DNA of 64,000 bases, taken from assembly GCF_002024805.1 (NCBI RefSeq), contig NZ_CP014337.1, positions 2,542,001-2,606,000 of the forward strand, read 5' to 3'. Shown here in pieces: positions 51,466-60,816 of the stretch. The translations under genes and the position numbers were made by a program. The first letter of the stretch is position 1, and the number at the start of each line of letters is the position of its first letter. The stretch comes from Elizabethkingia bruuniana. GTDB taxonomy: Bacteria > Bacteroidota > Bacteroidia > Flavobacteriales > Weeksellaceae. The notes below the pieces were generated by a model that searched no databases, was not told the DNA's origin, and worked only from the letters and a program-made list of their open reading frames with translations.

Positions 51466-52800
51466 ATGAATGCTTCCGGTATTACCCGTAAAGATTTTAT
51501 TAAAAGTTCGGCTTTAGCTGTAGCTGGTTTAGCAATAAGCCCAGGCTTGTTGGCAGCCAGTCCTTTTAACCTTACTAACGATAAAACGATGAAGGGAACA
51601 AAAAATATATTACTGAAAAATGTAAGGCTGGAAACCGGATTCGAATACGAAGGAAATGAAGTTGTAGCTACTAAAACAGGATTATTCTGTATAGAAATTG
51701 CCAACGGAAAAATAAAAGCTGTTTCCCCAAATAATCCTTCTGCAAAAGCTATTGATGTTAAAGGCCTTCTTATGCTTCCGGCATTTAAAGATATGCACAT
51801 CCATCTGGATAAAACTTTTTATGGCGGTCCATGGCAGGCTGTAAGAAAAAGACAAGGTGGTGTAAAGGGCATGATTGCTCTGGAACAGCAGATCTTACCT
51901 GAGATGTTAAAGACATCTACATTCCATGCTGAAAAGCTTATTGAACTACTTCAATCTTGTGGTACGTCTTATGCCAGAAGCCATGTAAATATAGAGCCAA
52001 CTTCTAAACTGGAATCGCTAAAAAATCTGCAAAAGGCTTTGGATAACAAAAAAGCTACTTTTGGGGCTGAGCTTGTCGCTTTTCCGCAGCATGGTGTTTA
52101 CTATACAGATTCTGCACCATGGATGAAGGAAGCCGCTCAAACAGATATAGATTATATTGGCGGCGTCGATCCATACAATGTAGACGGACAGATTGAAAAG
52201 ACTATGGATTTTACTGTTCAGCTGGCTTTAGATCATAATAAAGGAATTGATATCCATTTGCATGAAACAGGAGAATCAGGCCTGAAAACAGTAGAATATC
52301 TGATTAGTAAAGTAAATGAAAACCCTGTACTGAAAGGCAAAACCTTTCTGAGTCATTGTTTCGTTCTGGCAAAACTGGACAAAACTAAACAGGAAGAGAT
52401 CGCTGAAAAATTGGCTAATGCAAAGATAGGTATCATGTCCACAATTCCTTTCGGAGGGCTTATTATGCCTATACCTACATTATATAAATACGGTGTAAAC
52501 ATTGGTACCGGAAACGACAGTATCATAGACCACTGGAATACATGGGGAAGCGGAAGTGTTTTGCAAAAAGCAAATCTTATGGCTCAGCTTTATGGCTATT
52601 CAACAGAATTTTTACTTTCCAGAAGTTTAAAATTGGCAACTTATAATATATTACCTCTGGATGATAAAGGCACACAACAATGGCCTAAAGTCGGAGATAC
52701 AGCGGATGTTGTACTTGTAGATGCCAGCTGCTCCGCAGAAGCTGTATCCAGAATATCACCTGTAAAATCTCTGATCCATCAGGGAAATATTGTTTTTTAG
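51466..52800 (+). CDS. Exported cytosine-deaminase-like amidohydrolase (Tat-type leader)
   Basis: 444 residues. The leader GITRKDFIKSSALAVAGLAI is a Tat-like signal with RK in place of RR, so periplasmic export of the folded metalloenzyme is inferred. The TIM barrel carries the cytosine-deaminase-branch motifs: HxHLDK (MHIHLDKTF), HLHE (GIDIHLHETGES; as HCDE in CodA), SHCF, and GNDSIIDHWNTWGSG (as GHDDVFDPW in CodA). It is closely related to the leaderless enzyme at 54601. The true substrate is unknown: a deaminated or hydrolysed N-heterocycle is likely. An ankyrin lipoprotein gene follows 19 bp later, so they form an operon. Confidence 0.85.
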   Translation: MNASGITRKDFIKSSALAVAGLAISPGLLAASPFNLTNDKTMKGTKNILLKNVRLETGFEYEGNEVVATKTGLFCIEIANGKIKAVSPNNPSAKAIDVKGLLMLPAFKDMHIHLDKTFYGGPWQAVRKRQGGVKGMIALEQQILPEMLKTSTFHAEKLIELLQSCGTSYARSHVNIEPTSKLESLKNLQKALDNKKATFGAELVAFPQHGVYYTDSAPWMKEAAQTDIDYIGGVDPYNVDGQIEKTMDFTVQLALDHNKGIDIHLHETGESGLKTVEYLISKVNENPVLKGKTFLSHCFVLAKLDKTKQEEIAEKLANAKIGIMSTIPFGGLIMPIPTLYKYGVNIGTGNDSIIDHWNTWGSGSVLQKANLMAQLYGYSTEFLLSRSLKLATYNILPLDDKGTQQWPKVGDTADVVLVDASCSAEAVSRISPVKSLIHQGNIVF

Positions 52801-52819
52801 TCATCAGTAAATAAAATAT

Positions 52820-53482
52820 ATGAGAGTCATTCTTTTTTTGCTTTCTTTCGGCATTCTAAGTAACTGCCACTCTCAGGTAAGAGAAGATAAAGTGGAAAGC
52901 ACATCAGTACATATTATAGACGCTGTTAAAAATAATCAGCAGGCATTAGTTGAGAAAGCTTTAAAAGAAGGTACTAAAGTCAATACAGAAGATAGCAACA
53001 AGCGTTCTCTACTACTCATTGCTACTATTTCCGGAGCAACAGATACTGCTAAATTACTTGTTCAGTACGGCGCGGATGTCAATCAGCAGGATGATAAGTT
53101 AGACAGTCCTTTTTTATATGCAGGCGCCAGCGGGCAAACAGAACTTGTAAAATTATACCTCACTCATGGTGCACGTTTTGATATTTTCAACAGATACTAC
53201 GGAACGGCACTTATTCCGGCTAGTGAGCGTGGACATGTAGAAACCGTAAGGCTACTGGCCAATACAAAAGACTTCCCCATAAACCATGTCAACAGATTAG
53301 GCTGGACAGCCTTAATGGAAGCTGTTATTTTGGGTAACGGTGGTACAAAGCACCAGCAGGCTGTACAAATATTAAAAGATGCAGGGGCTGATCTTAATAT
53401 TCCGGATCATGACGGAAGAACTCCTTTGCAACACGCAAAATCTTTAGGTTTTAAAGAAATTGTTAAAATACTTGAATCTTAG
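52820..53482 (+). CDS. Ankyrin-repeat lipoprotein
   Basis: 220 residues. Signal MRVILFLLSFGILSNCHSQ with lipobox LSNC (Cys16). Four to five ankyrin repeats fill about 30-220, with typical ATISGATDTAKLLVQYGADV, GASGQTELVKLYLTHGA, SERGHVETVRLLANTKDF and GRTPLQHAKSLGFKEIVKIL units. Ankyrin repeats mediate protein binding. Being 19 bp downstream of the exported amidohydrolase, it is probably a periplasmic or membrane-tethered partner or stabiliser of that enzyme (inference from operon structure). In other bacteria periplasmic ankyrin proteins are coupled to catalase in a similar way. Confidence 0.88.
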   Translation: MRVILFLLSFGILSNCHSQVREDKVESTSVHIIDAVKNNQQALVEKALKEGTKVNTEDSNKRSLLLIATISGATDTAKLLVQYGADVNQQDDKLDSPFLYAGASGQTELVKLYLTHGARFDIFNRYYGTALIPASERGHVETVRLLANTKDFPINHVNRLGWTALMEAVILGNGGTKHQQAVQILKDAGADLNIPDHDGRTPLQHAKSLGFKEIVKILES

Positions 53483-53668
53483 AATTCTCCTGAATGTGAT
53501 ATTCTAAAGTTTTTTCATCCATGCAGAAACACTGAGACAGTTTAGATTGATATTATATAAATCATGTTTCTGTATGGTTTTTAAGATTAGTGTACATCGC
53601 ATAATTCAACGCAAAAAATATTTTAAATACTATAAAAAATTACTATTTTTAAAAATAAAATAGCGCAT

Positions 53669-54520
53669 ATGAATGATCAGCCCGATCATTTTCCTGTATT
53701 AGGAATTCAGGAGTTCAATCAGGGAATTCCTGCCGATTGTGATTTACTCTTCCATGAATTACACGGAGAGAGGTCCATCGACTCTCCGCATAAACATGAT
53801 TTTTTTATTATTCTGTTATTCAAAAATGGTGAAGGGGTTCACAATATAGATTTTATCGACTATTCTTTATCAGATTATCAGGTTCATCTTTTATTTCCGG
53901 AACAGGTACACCAATGGAAAATAAAACCGGAGACTATAGGTTATCAGCTTATGATAGGCCGAACTTTATTTGAAGGGATGTCTCCTTCACTGCGTTTTCC
54001 GCTGGCTTATTATCACAAACATCCTGTTATCAGTATTTCAGAAGAAGAATTCAGCACACTTCTCTACGAATTCAGCGCTATCCGCAAAGAACTGGAAACA
54101 ACACCTATTCTATGGGACATTATCAGCACCCGTTGTAAACTTATTGCACTTATTCTTAGCCGGATTGCTGAAGGTATTTTTAATGATTTCAAGATTTACA
54201 GTTCCTCTCCCCTGTTATCAAAATTTCTTGATCTAACTGATCAATTTTTCAGACAGGAACGTTCTGTTAACTTTTATGCAGACAGACTAAGCATCTCACC
54301 TAACTATCTCAACATTATCTGCAAAAAACATCTGAATGCTTCTGCATCATCGCTCATCCAGAACCGTACTTTATTAGAAGCTAAAAGACTTCTGATGTCT
54401 ACCGATATATCTGTAAAAGAAATTGTATACGAGTTAGGTTTTTATGACCACGCAAGCTTTTCCAAATTTTTCAAGATGCATACCGGAATGACTCCCTCAC
54501 AGTTCAAAGAGAAGAAATAA
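53669..54520 (+). CDS. AraC-family transcriptional regulator
   Basis: 283 residues. The N-terminal cupin-like sensor domain has SPHKHDFFIILLFKNGEGVHNI and the LFPEQVHQW segment, typical of AraC_binding cupins. The C-terminal HTH pair is NFYADRLSISPNYLNIICKK and ISVKEIVYELGFYDHASFSK, ending FKMHTGMTPSQFK. It stands between the two amidohydrolase genes, 187 bp after the ankyrin gene and 80 bp before the cytosolic amidohydrolase, and is probably their regulator. The ligand is unknown. Confidence 0.9.
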   Translation: MNDQPDHFPVLGIQEFNQGIPADCDLLFHELHGERSIDSPHKHDFFIILLFKNGEGVHNIDFIDYSLSDYQVHLLFPEQVHQWKIKPETIGYQLMIGRTLFEGMSPSLRFPLAYYHKHPVISISEEEFSTLLYEFSAIRKELETTPILWDIISTRCKLIALILSRIAEGIFNDFKIYSSSPLLSKFLDLTDQFFRQERSVNFYADRLSISPNYLNIICKKHLNASASSLIQNRTLLEAKRLLMSTDISVKEIVYELGFYDHASFSKFFKMHTGMTPSQFKEKK

Positions 54521-54572
54521 ATTATACACCACAAAGCATAATTTGTACACCTTCCACAAAACTTGGGTATAA

Positions 54573-54580
54573 TAACTTTG
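54573..54580 (+). promoter_or_regulatory. -7 element of the amidohydrolase gene at 54601
   Basis: TAACTTTG, 20 nt before the ATG. The gene therefore can be expressed separately from the AraC gene. Confidence 0.55.
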
Positions 54581-54600
54581 TCATTGTTAATTACATTCCT

Positions 54601-55821
54601 ATGTCACAAGCAAATAATTATACTTTAAAAAACGTCCTTTTAGAAACTGGCTTTGAATACGATCAAAAAGAAGTCATCAGAACCCAAACCGGACTTTTCT
54701 GTGTAGAAATTGAAAACAATGCAATAAAGGCTGTTACACCCAACAATCCTTATGCAAAAGCTATAGATGCAAAAAAACGGTTAATGCTTCCTGCATTTAA
54801 GGATATGCATATTCATATTGACAAAACATTATTCGGGCTACCATGGAAAGCAGTTTCGCAAACCAGAAGGACAGTAAAGGATATGATTGCTTATGAGCAA
54901 AAAATTATTCCTGAATTACTAAAGACTTCTACAGAACGTGCAGAAAAACTGATAGCGTTTACACAATCTTATGGTACTCATTACGCCAGAACTCATTTTA
55001 ATGTAGATCCTACTTCCGGATTAAAATCTCTGGAACATCTGGAACTGGCACTAAAGAACAAAAAAGATTCTTTTCAGGCAGAATTAGTAGCCTTTCCTCA
55101 ACATGGTGTATACTATACCAATACAGCTCCTTTAATGAAAGAAGTCGCTCAGCTAAAGAGTGTTGATTTTATTGGCGGCTTAGATCCTTTCAGTATAGAT
55201 GGAAGTATTGAAAAGCAAATGGATTTTATTGTACAGCTGGCTTTGGACAACCATAAAGGAATAGACATCCATCTTCATGAGACAGGAGAATCGGGAATAA
55301 AAACAATAGAATTTTTGATCAATAAAGCGCTGGAAAACCCTGAACTGAGAGGCAAGACATTTGTGAGCCATGCCTTTGCATTAGGACATCTTTCTTCTGC
55401 TGAAACAGAGAAAATAGCGGAGCGACTGGCAGCAGCACAAGTGGGAATCGCCTCTTCTATACCATTCAAAAATACTATTATGCCTATTCCTACCCTAATG
55501 AAGCATGGTGTAAATGTATTAATCGGTAATGATAATGTACAGGATCATTGGGGAACCTTTGGTTCAGGTAATATGCTTCAAAAAGCAAAACTGGCTGCTG
55601 AACTCTATGGTTACGGAACCGAATACAATCTTTCCAGAATGCTAAAACTGGCAACCCAAAATATTACTCCACTGGATGATAAAGGAAATATGCAATGGCC
55701 AAAAGCAGGAGCTGCTGCCAATATTGTACTGGTAGATGCAAGCTGTTCTGCTGAAGCAGTTTCCAGAATGGCTCCTGTTCATTCTCTAATCCATGAAGGG
55801 AGTTTGATTTTTCAAAAATAA
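54601..55821 (+). CDS. Cytosolic cytosine-deaminase-like amidohydrolase (paralogue of 51466)
   Basis: 406 residues without any signal peptide; it aligns end to end with residues about 40-444 of the exported enzyme at 51466. It shares KNVLLETGFEYDQKEV, LMLPAFKDMHIHIDKT, GIDIHLHETGESGIKT, and the C-terminal VLVDASCSAEAVSRM segment. Metal ligands are kept: HIHIDK, HLHE, SHAF, IGNDNVQDHWGTFGSG. Duplication followed by loss or gain of the leader would give the same chemistry in two compartments. Own -7 element 20 nt upstream. Substrate unknown. Confidence 0.87.
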   Translation: MSQANNYTLKNVLLETGFEYDQKEVIRTQTGLFCVEIENNAIKAVTPNNPYAKAIDAKKRLMLPAFKDMHIHIDKTLFGLPWKAVSQTRRTVKDMIAYEQKIIPELLKTSTERAEKLIAFTQSYGTHYARTHFNVDPTSGLKSLEHLELALKNKKDSFQAELVAFPQHGVYYTNTAPLMKEVAQLKSVDFIGGLDPFSIDGSIEKQMDFIVQLALDNHKGIDIHLHETGESGIKTIEFLINKALENPELRGKTFVSHAFALGHLSSAETEKIAERLAAAQVGIASSIPFKNTIMPIPTLMKHGVNVLIGNDNVQDHWGTFGSGNMLQKAKLAAELYGYGTEYNLSRMLKLATQNITPLDDKGNMQWPKAGAAANIVLVDASCSAEAVSRMAPVHSLIHEGSLIFQK

Positions 55822-55859
55822 ATTGATTTGTGAGTAACTCATAATGAGCAGTTAAAATA

Positions 55860-55917
55860 AATTTCCGTATTTTTCCGCCCCAATGGAGCTAAAAGTTCTG
55901 GAAAAAATACGGAAATT
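55860..55917. repeat. Long inverted repeat upstream of topB
   Basis: AATTTCCGTATTTTTCC (55860-55876) pairs with GGAAAAAATACGGAAATT (55900-55917; one-base bulge) around a 23-nt loop. It ends 22 bp before the topB ATG and 38 bp after the amidohydrolase stop. No T-run follows, so it is not a standard terminator. Confidence 0.55.
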
Positions 55918-55939
55918 AGCATCCCCTTAATTGACTCTC

Positions 55940-58048
55940 ATGAAGTTGTGTATTGCCGAAAAACCAAGTGTAGCTAAAGATATCGCCAAAGTATTAGGTG
56001 CAAATACTCCTATGCAGGGTTATTTCGAAGGCAATGGCTACTGGGTTACCTGGACCTTTGGCCACTTATGCACACTTAAAGAACCTCATGATTACGGACC
56101 TCAATACAAATCCTGGAATTTAATTTTCCTTCCCATTATCCCACAAAATTTTGGTATAAAGCTTATTTCCAACAGCGGAGTACAAAAGCAATTTAAGGTT
56201 ATTGAAAAATTAGTCGGCGACTGTGAAGAAGTAATAAACTGCGGTGATGCCGGCCAGGAAGGGGAATTGATACAACGATGGGTATTACAAAAAGCAAAAT
56301 GCAATAAACCGGTAAAAAGATTATGGATTTCTTCACTTACCGAAGATGCCATAAAAGAAGGCTTTGCAAGCCTGAAGCCAGCTGAAGATTATAAGAATCT
56401 ATATCTTGCCGGCAATGCCCGTGCTATAGGCGACTGGTTACTGGGTATAAATGCAACCCGACTATTTACTAAGAAATTTGGCGGAAACAAAGCTGTTCTT
56501 TCTATCGGGAGGGTACAAACTCCAACACTGGCAATGCTGGTACAGCGACAAAAAGAAATAGATGCTTTCCAAACAGAGGAATACTGGGAACTAAAAACAA
56601 CTTATCGGGAAGTACTGTTTAATGCAGCCATCGATCGTTTAAAAACTCAGGAGAAGGCAGAAAAAGGCTTGGAATACCTGAAGCAGCATCCTTTTGAGAT
56701 CGTTTCATTCGAAATTAAAGAAGGAAAAGAAAAGAACCCGCGTCTTTTCGACCTTACCGGATTGCAGGTGGAAGCCAATAGAAAATATGGTTTCTCTGCA
56801 GAAAGCACGCTGAAATATATCCAGAGTCTATACGAAAAGAAGCATACTACCTATCCACGTGTAGATACAACATACTTATCGGAAAGTTTATATCCAAAAA
56901 TTGGCGGAATTCTGCGCAGCATGTATTTCTACAGAGAATATACAGAATCTTTACTATCACAGCCTATACCTATGTCTAAAGCGGTATTTGATGATACCAA
57001 GGTAACAGATCACCATGCAATTATCCCAACGGAAGTACCTCCTTCTCAAAATCTGAGTAAGGAAGAGAAACTTATTTATGATCTGGTAGCCAGAAGGTTT
57101 ATTGCGGTGTTCTATCCGGAATGTAAAATATCCAATACATTGGTAGAAGGAAAAGTCGGTACTATTCCTTTCAAAGCAAACGGAAAGCAAATATTGGAAC
57201 CTGGTTGGCGAATTATTTATGCCAAGGATAAAAAGGAAAGCTCTGAAAAGAATAAAGAAGAGGAACAAAATATTCCTGAATTTAAAGTTGGTGAAAGTGG
57301 TGAACACATTCCGGTTATTCATCAGGGAAAAACTTCTCCTCCAAAACCTTATACCGAAGCAACATTGCTACGGGCTATGGAAACTGCAGGAAAGCAGGTT
57401 GAGGATGAAGAATTGCGTGAATTAATGAAAAACAATGGTATTGGGAGACCTTCAACCCGTGCCAACATTATCGAAACGCTTTTCAAAAGAAAATATATTG
57501 ACAAAAAGAAAAAGAACCTATACGCAACTACAACGGGTATAGAACTTATTGATACTATTGAGGATGAGCTTTTGAAAAGTCCGGAACTTACTGGAGAATG
57601 GGAATTTAAGTTACGAAAAATAGAAAGCGGAACTTACGAGGCCAATCATTTCAAGGAAGAACTGATTCAAATGGTGACCGACCTTACCCGGAAGGTTATT
57701 AATGAAAAAGCCAAGGTGATATCGCTACACCAGATCCCGGAAGTTAAAGAGAAAAAAGAAAAAGCTCCGAGAAAAAGTACAGTTATTGAATGGGAGCAGG
57801 AAAAGTGTCCTAAATGTAAAGATCAGCACCTGATGAAAGGTAAAACAGCCATTGGCTGTTCCGATTTTAAAAATTGCGGTTTCAAAGTTCCTTTCATTTT
57901 GTTTGGTAAAAAAATTACCGAAAAACAAATTCAGGATTTAGTTTCAAAAGGAAAGACGTCCAAATTAAAAGGTTTCTCAGAACACCCAGCAGACCTGAAA
58001 GAAGGCGTTCTGTCATTGGATGAAAACTTTAATATACAATTAGGATAG
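55940..58048 (+). CDS. topB: DNA topoisomerase III
   Basis: 702 residues from the ATG at 55940; the TTG at 55931 is rejected. Toprim domain KLCIAEKPSVAKDIAKVLG with NCGDAGQEGELIQRWVL (acidic DxE metal site), then the type IA core with IGRVQTPTLAMLV and the catalytic tyrosine in TTYPRVDTTYLSE, and GIGRPSTRANIIETLFKRKYI. A C-terminal zinc ribbon, CPKCKDQHLM...CSDFKNCGFKVPF, completes it. Topo III decatenates and resolves recombination intermediates. A chromosomal housekeeping copy; the plasmid/ICE-type TopB shares the fold, but no conjugation gene is near. Confidence 0.95.
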   Translation: MKLCIAEKPSVAKDIAKVLGANTPMQGYFEGNGYWVTWTFGHLCTLKEPHDYGPQYKSWNLIFLPIIPQNFGIKLISNSGVQKQFKVIEKLVGDCEEVINCGDAGQEGELIQRWVLQKAKCNKPVKRLWISSLTEDAIKEGFASLKPAEDYKNLYLAGNARAIGDWLLGINATRLFTKKFGGNKAVLSIGRVQTPTLAMLVQRQKEIDAFQTEEYWELKTTYREVLFNAAIDRLKTQEKAEKGLEYLKQHPFEIVSFEIKEGKEKNPRLFDLTGLQVEANRKYGFSAESTLKYIQSLYEKKHTTYPRVDTTYLSESLYPKIGGILRSMYFYREYTESLLSQPIPMSKAVFDDTKVTDHHAIIPTEVPPSQNLSKEEKLIYDLVARRFIAVFYPECKISNTLVEGKVGTIPFKANGKQILEPGWRIIYAKDKKESSEKNKEEEQNIPEFKVGESGEHIPVIHQGKTSPPKPYTEATLLRAMETAGKQVEDEELRELMKNNGIGRPSTRANIIETLFKRKYIDKKKKNLYATTTGIELIDTIEDELLKSPELTGEWEFKLRKIESGTYEANHFKEELIQMVTDLTRKVINEKAKVISLHQIPEVKEKKEKAPRKSTVIEWEQEKCPKCKDQHLMKGKTAIGCSDFKNCGFKVPFILFGKKITEKQIQDLVSKGKTSKLKGFSEHPADLKEGVLSLDENFNIQLG

Positions 58049-58103
58049 TTAATAGTTTCTACTTTTCATTTTAAAGTTCTTCGTCTGTATATTCAAAAAA
58101 AAC

Positions 58104-58111
58104 TACATTTG
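58104..58111 (+). promoter_or_regulatory. -7 element of the symporter gene
   Basis: TACATTTG overlaps the GTG at 58111, which therefore cannot be the start; the ATG at 58132 is chosen. Confidence 0.6.
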
Positions 58112-58131
58112 TGAAATTTAAAATTTCATTA

Positions 58132-59568
58132 ATGTCACCAGTTGTACTGTTATTAATTGTTTTCGCCTATTTCGCTATTTTACTCTACGTTTCGTACAGA
58201 ACCGGAAAAGGAAGTAATAATGAAAGTTTTTTTATCGGAAACCGTAACAGTAACTGGATGCTGGTTGCCTTCGGAATGATTGGCACCTCCTTATCCGGTG
58301 TTACATTTGTGAGTGTTCCCGGTGCAGTCGGAAAAGACAACTTCAGCTATTTACAGATTACACTGGGATATCTTATAGGCTACATTATTATCGCTTATGT
58401 ACTCCTTCCACTCTACTACCGTTTAAAGCTCACCTCTATATACAGTTACCTGCAACAGCGAATGGGAAAATTATCCGAAAAAACCGGAGCTACAATTTTT
58501 ATTATTTCCCGTTTAGTTGGTGCTACTGCGAGACTTTATCTGGTTGTTAATATCCTGCAGATGACAATTCTGGATAAACTAGGTGTCCCTTTTATTGCTA
58601 CAACTATTATTATCCTGGGAATGATTATTCTGTACACTTACGAAGGTGGTGTAAAAACTATTGTATGGACAGATACACTCCAAACTTCCTGTATGCTGGG
58701 CGGGTTAATCATCTGTACAATTTATATGCTTTCGCATATGGGGATAAGTGTAGGTGAAAGCTTTACAGCAATGCATGAAAAGGGTTATACTCAGATATTC
58801 GGTACAGATCCTATGGAGAAGAATTTCTTTATTAAACAGATTATTGCCGGCGCCTTTATTACAATTACTATGACAGGTATAGACCAGGAAATGATGCAGA
58901 AAAGCCTTTCTGTAACCAACCTAAAAGACTCTCAGAAAAACATGGTAAGTCTTGGCTTCATTATGTTGGTGGTTATTGGTCTATTCCTTTATATGGGAGG
59001 ATTATTACACCTGTATGGAGCAAGAGAACATGTTGAAGCTGTTGGTGATGGTCTATTCCCGGCTATAGCTCTGGAGCATATGTCTCCAGTAATTTCCGTT
59101 ATCTTTATCATTGCCTTAATTTCGGCTTTATTTCCAAGTGCAGATGGTGCGATGACAGCCCTTACCTCTTCTTTCTGTATTGACATTCTGAATATTAAAA
59201 ATAAAGGCTGGGAAGAGAAAAAGCAGGAAAAAATAAGAAAAAGAGTACACATTATTGTTGCTATATCTTTCCTTATTATGGTACTTGTCTTTAAATGGAT
59301 TAACGACAGTTCCATGATCGGAATAATCCTGAAATTAGCAGGCTTTACATATGGACCATTATTAGGTCTATTTGTCTTCGGAATATTCACAAAATACAAA
59401 GTCAAAGACCACCTGGTTCCTTATGTATGTATTGCAGCGCCAGTAATCAGTTACTTTATAGACAAATATCAAGAACAGATTTTTGGAGATTTCAAAATAG
59501 GATTAGAGTTATTGCTTATCAACGGATTACTAACATTTATCGGATTATTCCTGATCAGAAAGAAATAA
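58132..59568 (+). CDS. Sodium:solute symporter (SSS family)
   Basis: 478 residues with 13 predicted helices. The N-terminal LLLIVFAYFAILLYVSYRTGKG, SFFIGNRNSNWMLVAFGMIGTSLSGVTF and YVLLPLYYRLKLTSIYSYLQQRMG are the classic SSS opening. IDQEMMQKSLSV and SALFPSADGAMTALTSSFCIDI (TM8 Na2-site serines) are conserved. It imports a solute with Na+; the substrate cannot be named. Its stop is 7 bp from the convergent macB-type gene with no hairpin between, so the two mRNAs probably overlap. Confidence 0.93.
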   Translation: MSPVVLLLIVFAYFAILLYVSYRTGKGSNNESFFIGNRNSNWMLVAFGMIGTSLSGVTFVSVPGAVGKDNFSYLQITLGYLIGYIIIAYVLLPLYYRLKLTSIYSYLQQRMGKLSEKTGATIFIISRLVGATARLYLVVNILQMTILDKLGVPFIATTIIILGMIILYTYEGGVKTIVWTDTLQTSCMLGGLIICTIYMLSHMGISVGESFTAMHEKGYTQIFGTDPMEKNFFIKQIIAGAFITITMTGIDQEMMQKSLSVTNLKDSQKNMVSLGFIMLVVIGLFLYMGGLLHLYGAREHVEAVGDGLFPAIALEHMSPVISVIFIIALISALFPSADGAMTALTSSFCIDILNIKNKGWEEKKQEKIRKRVHIIVAISFLIMVLVFKWINDSSMIGIILKLAGFTYGPLLGLFVFGIFTKYKVKDHLVPYVCIAAPVISYFIDKYQEQIFGDFKIGLELLLINGLLTFIGLFLIRKK

Positions 59569-59575
59569 AATTTTC

Positions 59576-60805
59576 TTATTCATACCTCAACGCATCTATA
59601 GGATCCAGGCGTGAAGCCTTTTGGGCAGGATAATAACCGAAGAAAACACCGGTAACTGCGCAGACAAAGAATGAGATTAGAATGGAAGATTCAGTTATAT
59701 AGGTAGGCCACGCGAGAAATACAGTAACAATCTCTGAGACTGCAATTCCCAGTATTACACCAATAATTCCGCCTGTAAGGCTTATTAACACAGCTTCTAT
59801 AAGAAACTGCAGTAATATATCTTTACCTCTGGCTCCAATAGACATACGCAAACCTATCTCTTTTGTTCTTTCTGTAACGGAAACATACATAATGTTCATA
59901 ATACCAATTCCACCCACAATAAGGGAAATCCCTGCAATAGCAGATAATAAAACGGTAAGTAACTGACTTGTAGATCCCATTGTAGAGATTAGCTCGGCCT
60001 GTGTACGTATACTGAAGTCATCATTAGTACCATCCGGATTCAGTCTGTGTTGTTTTCTCAGCACTTGTGAGATTTCATCACTGGCCTGTTGTGAAACATC
60101 TGCCGTTGCAGAAGAGGCATAAATAGTCTGCACATAAGTAATACCTAAAAATCTTCTCTGAACAGTATTAAACGGTGCTATAATAACATCGTCCTGATCC
60201 TGTCCAAATGCATTTGCTCCTTTAGCTTCAAGCACACCAATTACTTTCATCGGTACTTTATTAAAACGGATAATACTTCCTACAGGACTTTCCCCGTTAG
60301 GAAAAAGGTTACCAACAACTGTTTGTCCCAAAAGACAAACTTTATTAGACGACGTTACATCCTTAGCTGTAAATAACATTCCATCTGATACATTCCAGTC
60401 TCTTATACTAAAATAATCTGCATTAACTCCCTGTAACTGTGTAGGCCAGTTATTGGCTCCGCTTATTGATTGGCCGTTGGTCTGTACTGCTGGTGATACA
60501 TAAGAAACATCATCAGCTCCTTTTGCTATAGCATCAACATCTACTGGTTTAAGAGACTGTAAACCCGCAGCTCCAATCCTTGCCCCTCCGGAGACATTTA
60601 CATTACTGGTTGGTCGAATTGTAATCATATTAGACCCCATAGAGGAAAGCTGATCACTGATACTCTTTTTAGAACCTTCACCTATAGCCGTCATTGCTAT
60701 AACCGAAGCTACACCGATAATAATACCCAGCATAGTAAGAAAAGCCCGTAATTTGTTTCTAAGAAGGGCTTTCCAGGCAATTCTGAAAAGATTTACAAGG
60801 TTCAT
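59576..60805 (-). CDS. MacB-type ABC transporter permease
   Basis: 409 residues. N-terminal helix in LRAFLTMLGIIIGVASVIAM, then a large periplasmic MacB_PCD domain (about 45-250), then three C-terminal helices in an FtsX-like domain with ERTKEIGLRMSIGARGKDIL and IGVILGIAVSEI. The ATPase is a separate gene 11 bp upstream in the operon, unlike E. coli MacB, where the two are fused. It works with the MacA adaptor and TolC channel to export macrolides, peptides, haem precursors or lipids; the cargo is unknown. Last gene of the operon. Confidence 0.93.
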   Translation of the reverse strand: MNLVNLFRIAWKALLRNKLRAFLTMLGIIIGVASVIAMTAIGEGSKKSISDQLSSMGSNMITIRPTSNVNVSGGARIGAAGLQSLKPVDVDAIAKGADDVSYVSPAVQTNGQSISGANNWPTQLQGVNADYFSIRDWNVSDGMLFTAKDVTSSNKVCLLGQTVVGNLFPNGESPVGSIIRFNKVPMKVIGVLEAKGANAFGQDQDDVIIAPFNTVQRRFLGITYVQTIYASSATADVSQQASDEISQVLRKQHRLNPDGTNDDFSIRTQAELISTMGSTSQLLTVLLSAIAGISLIVGGIGIMNIMYVSVTERTKEIGLRMSIGARGKDILLQFLIEAVLISLTGGIIGVILGIAVSEIVTVFLAWPTYITESSILISFFVCAVTGVFFGYYPAQKASRLDPIDALRYE

Positions 60806-60816
60806 TTTGCAGTTTG

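Noticed and set aside
55940-58048. Reading topB as a marker of an integrative conjugative element
   Set aside because: No relaxase, Tra genes, integrase or excisionase flank it; neighbours are an amidohydrolase and a symporter.
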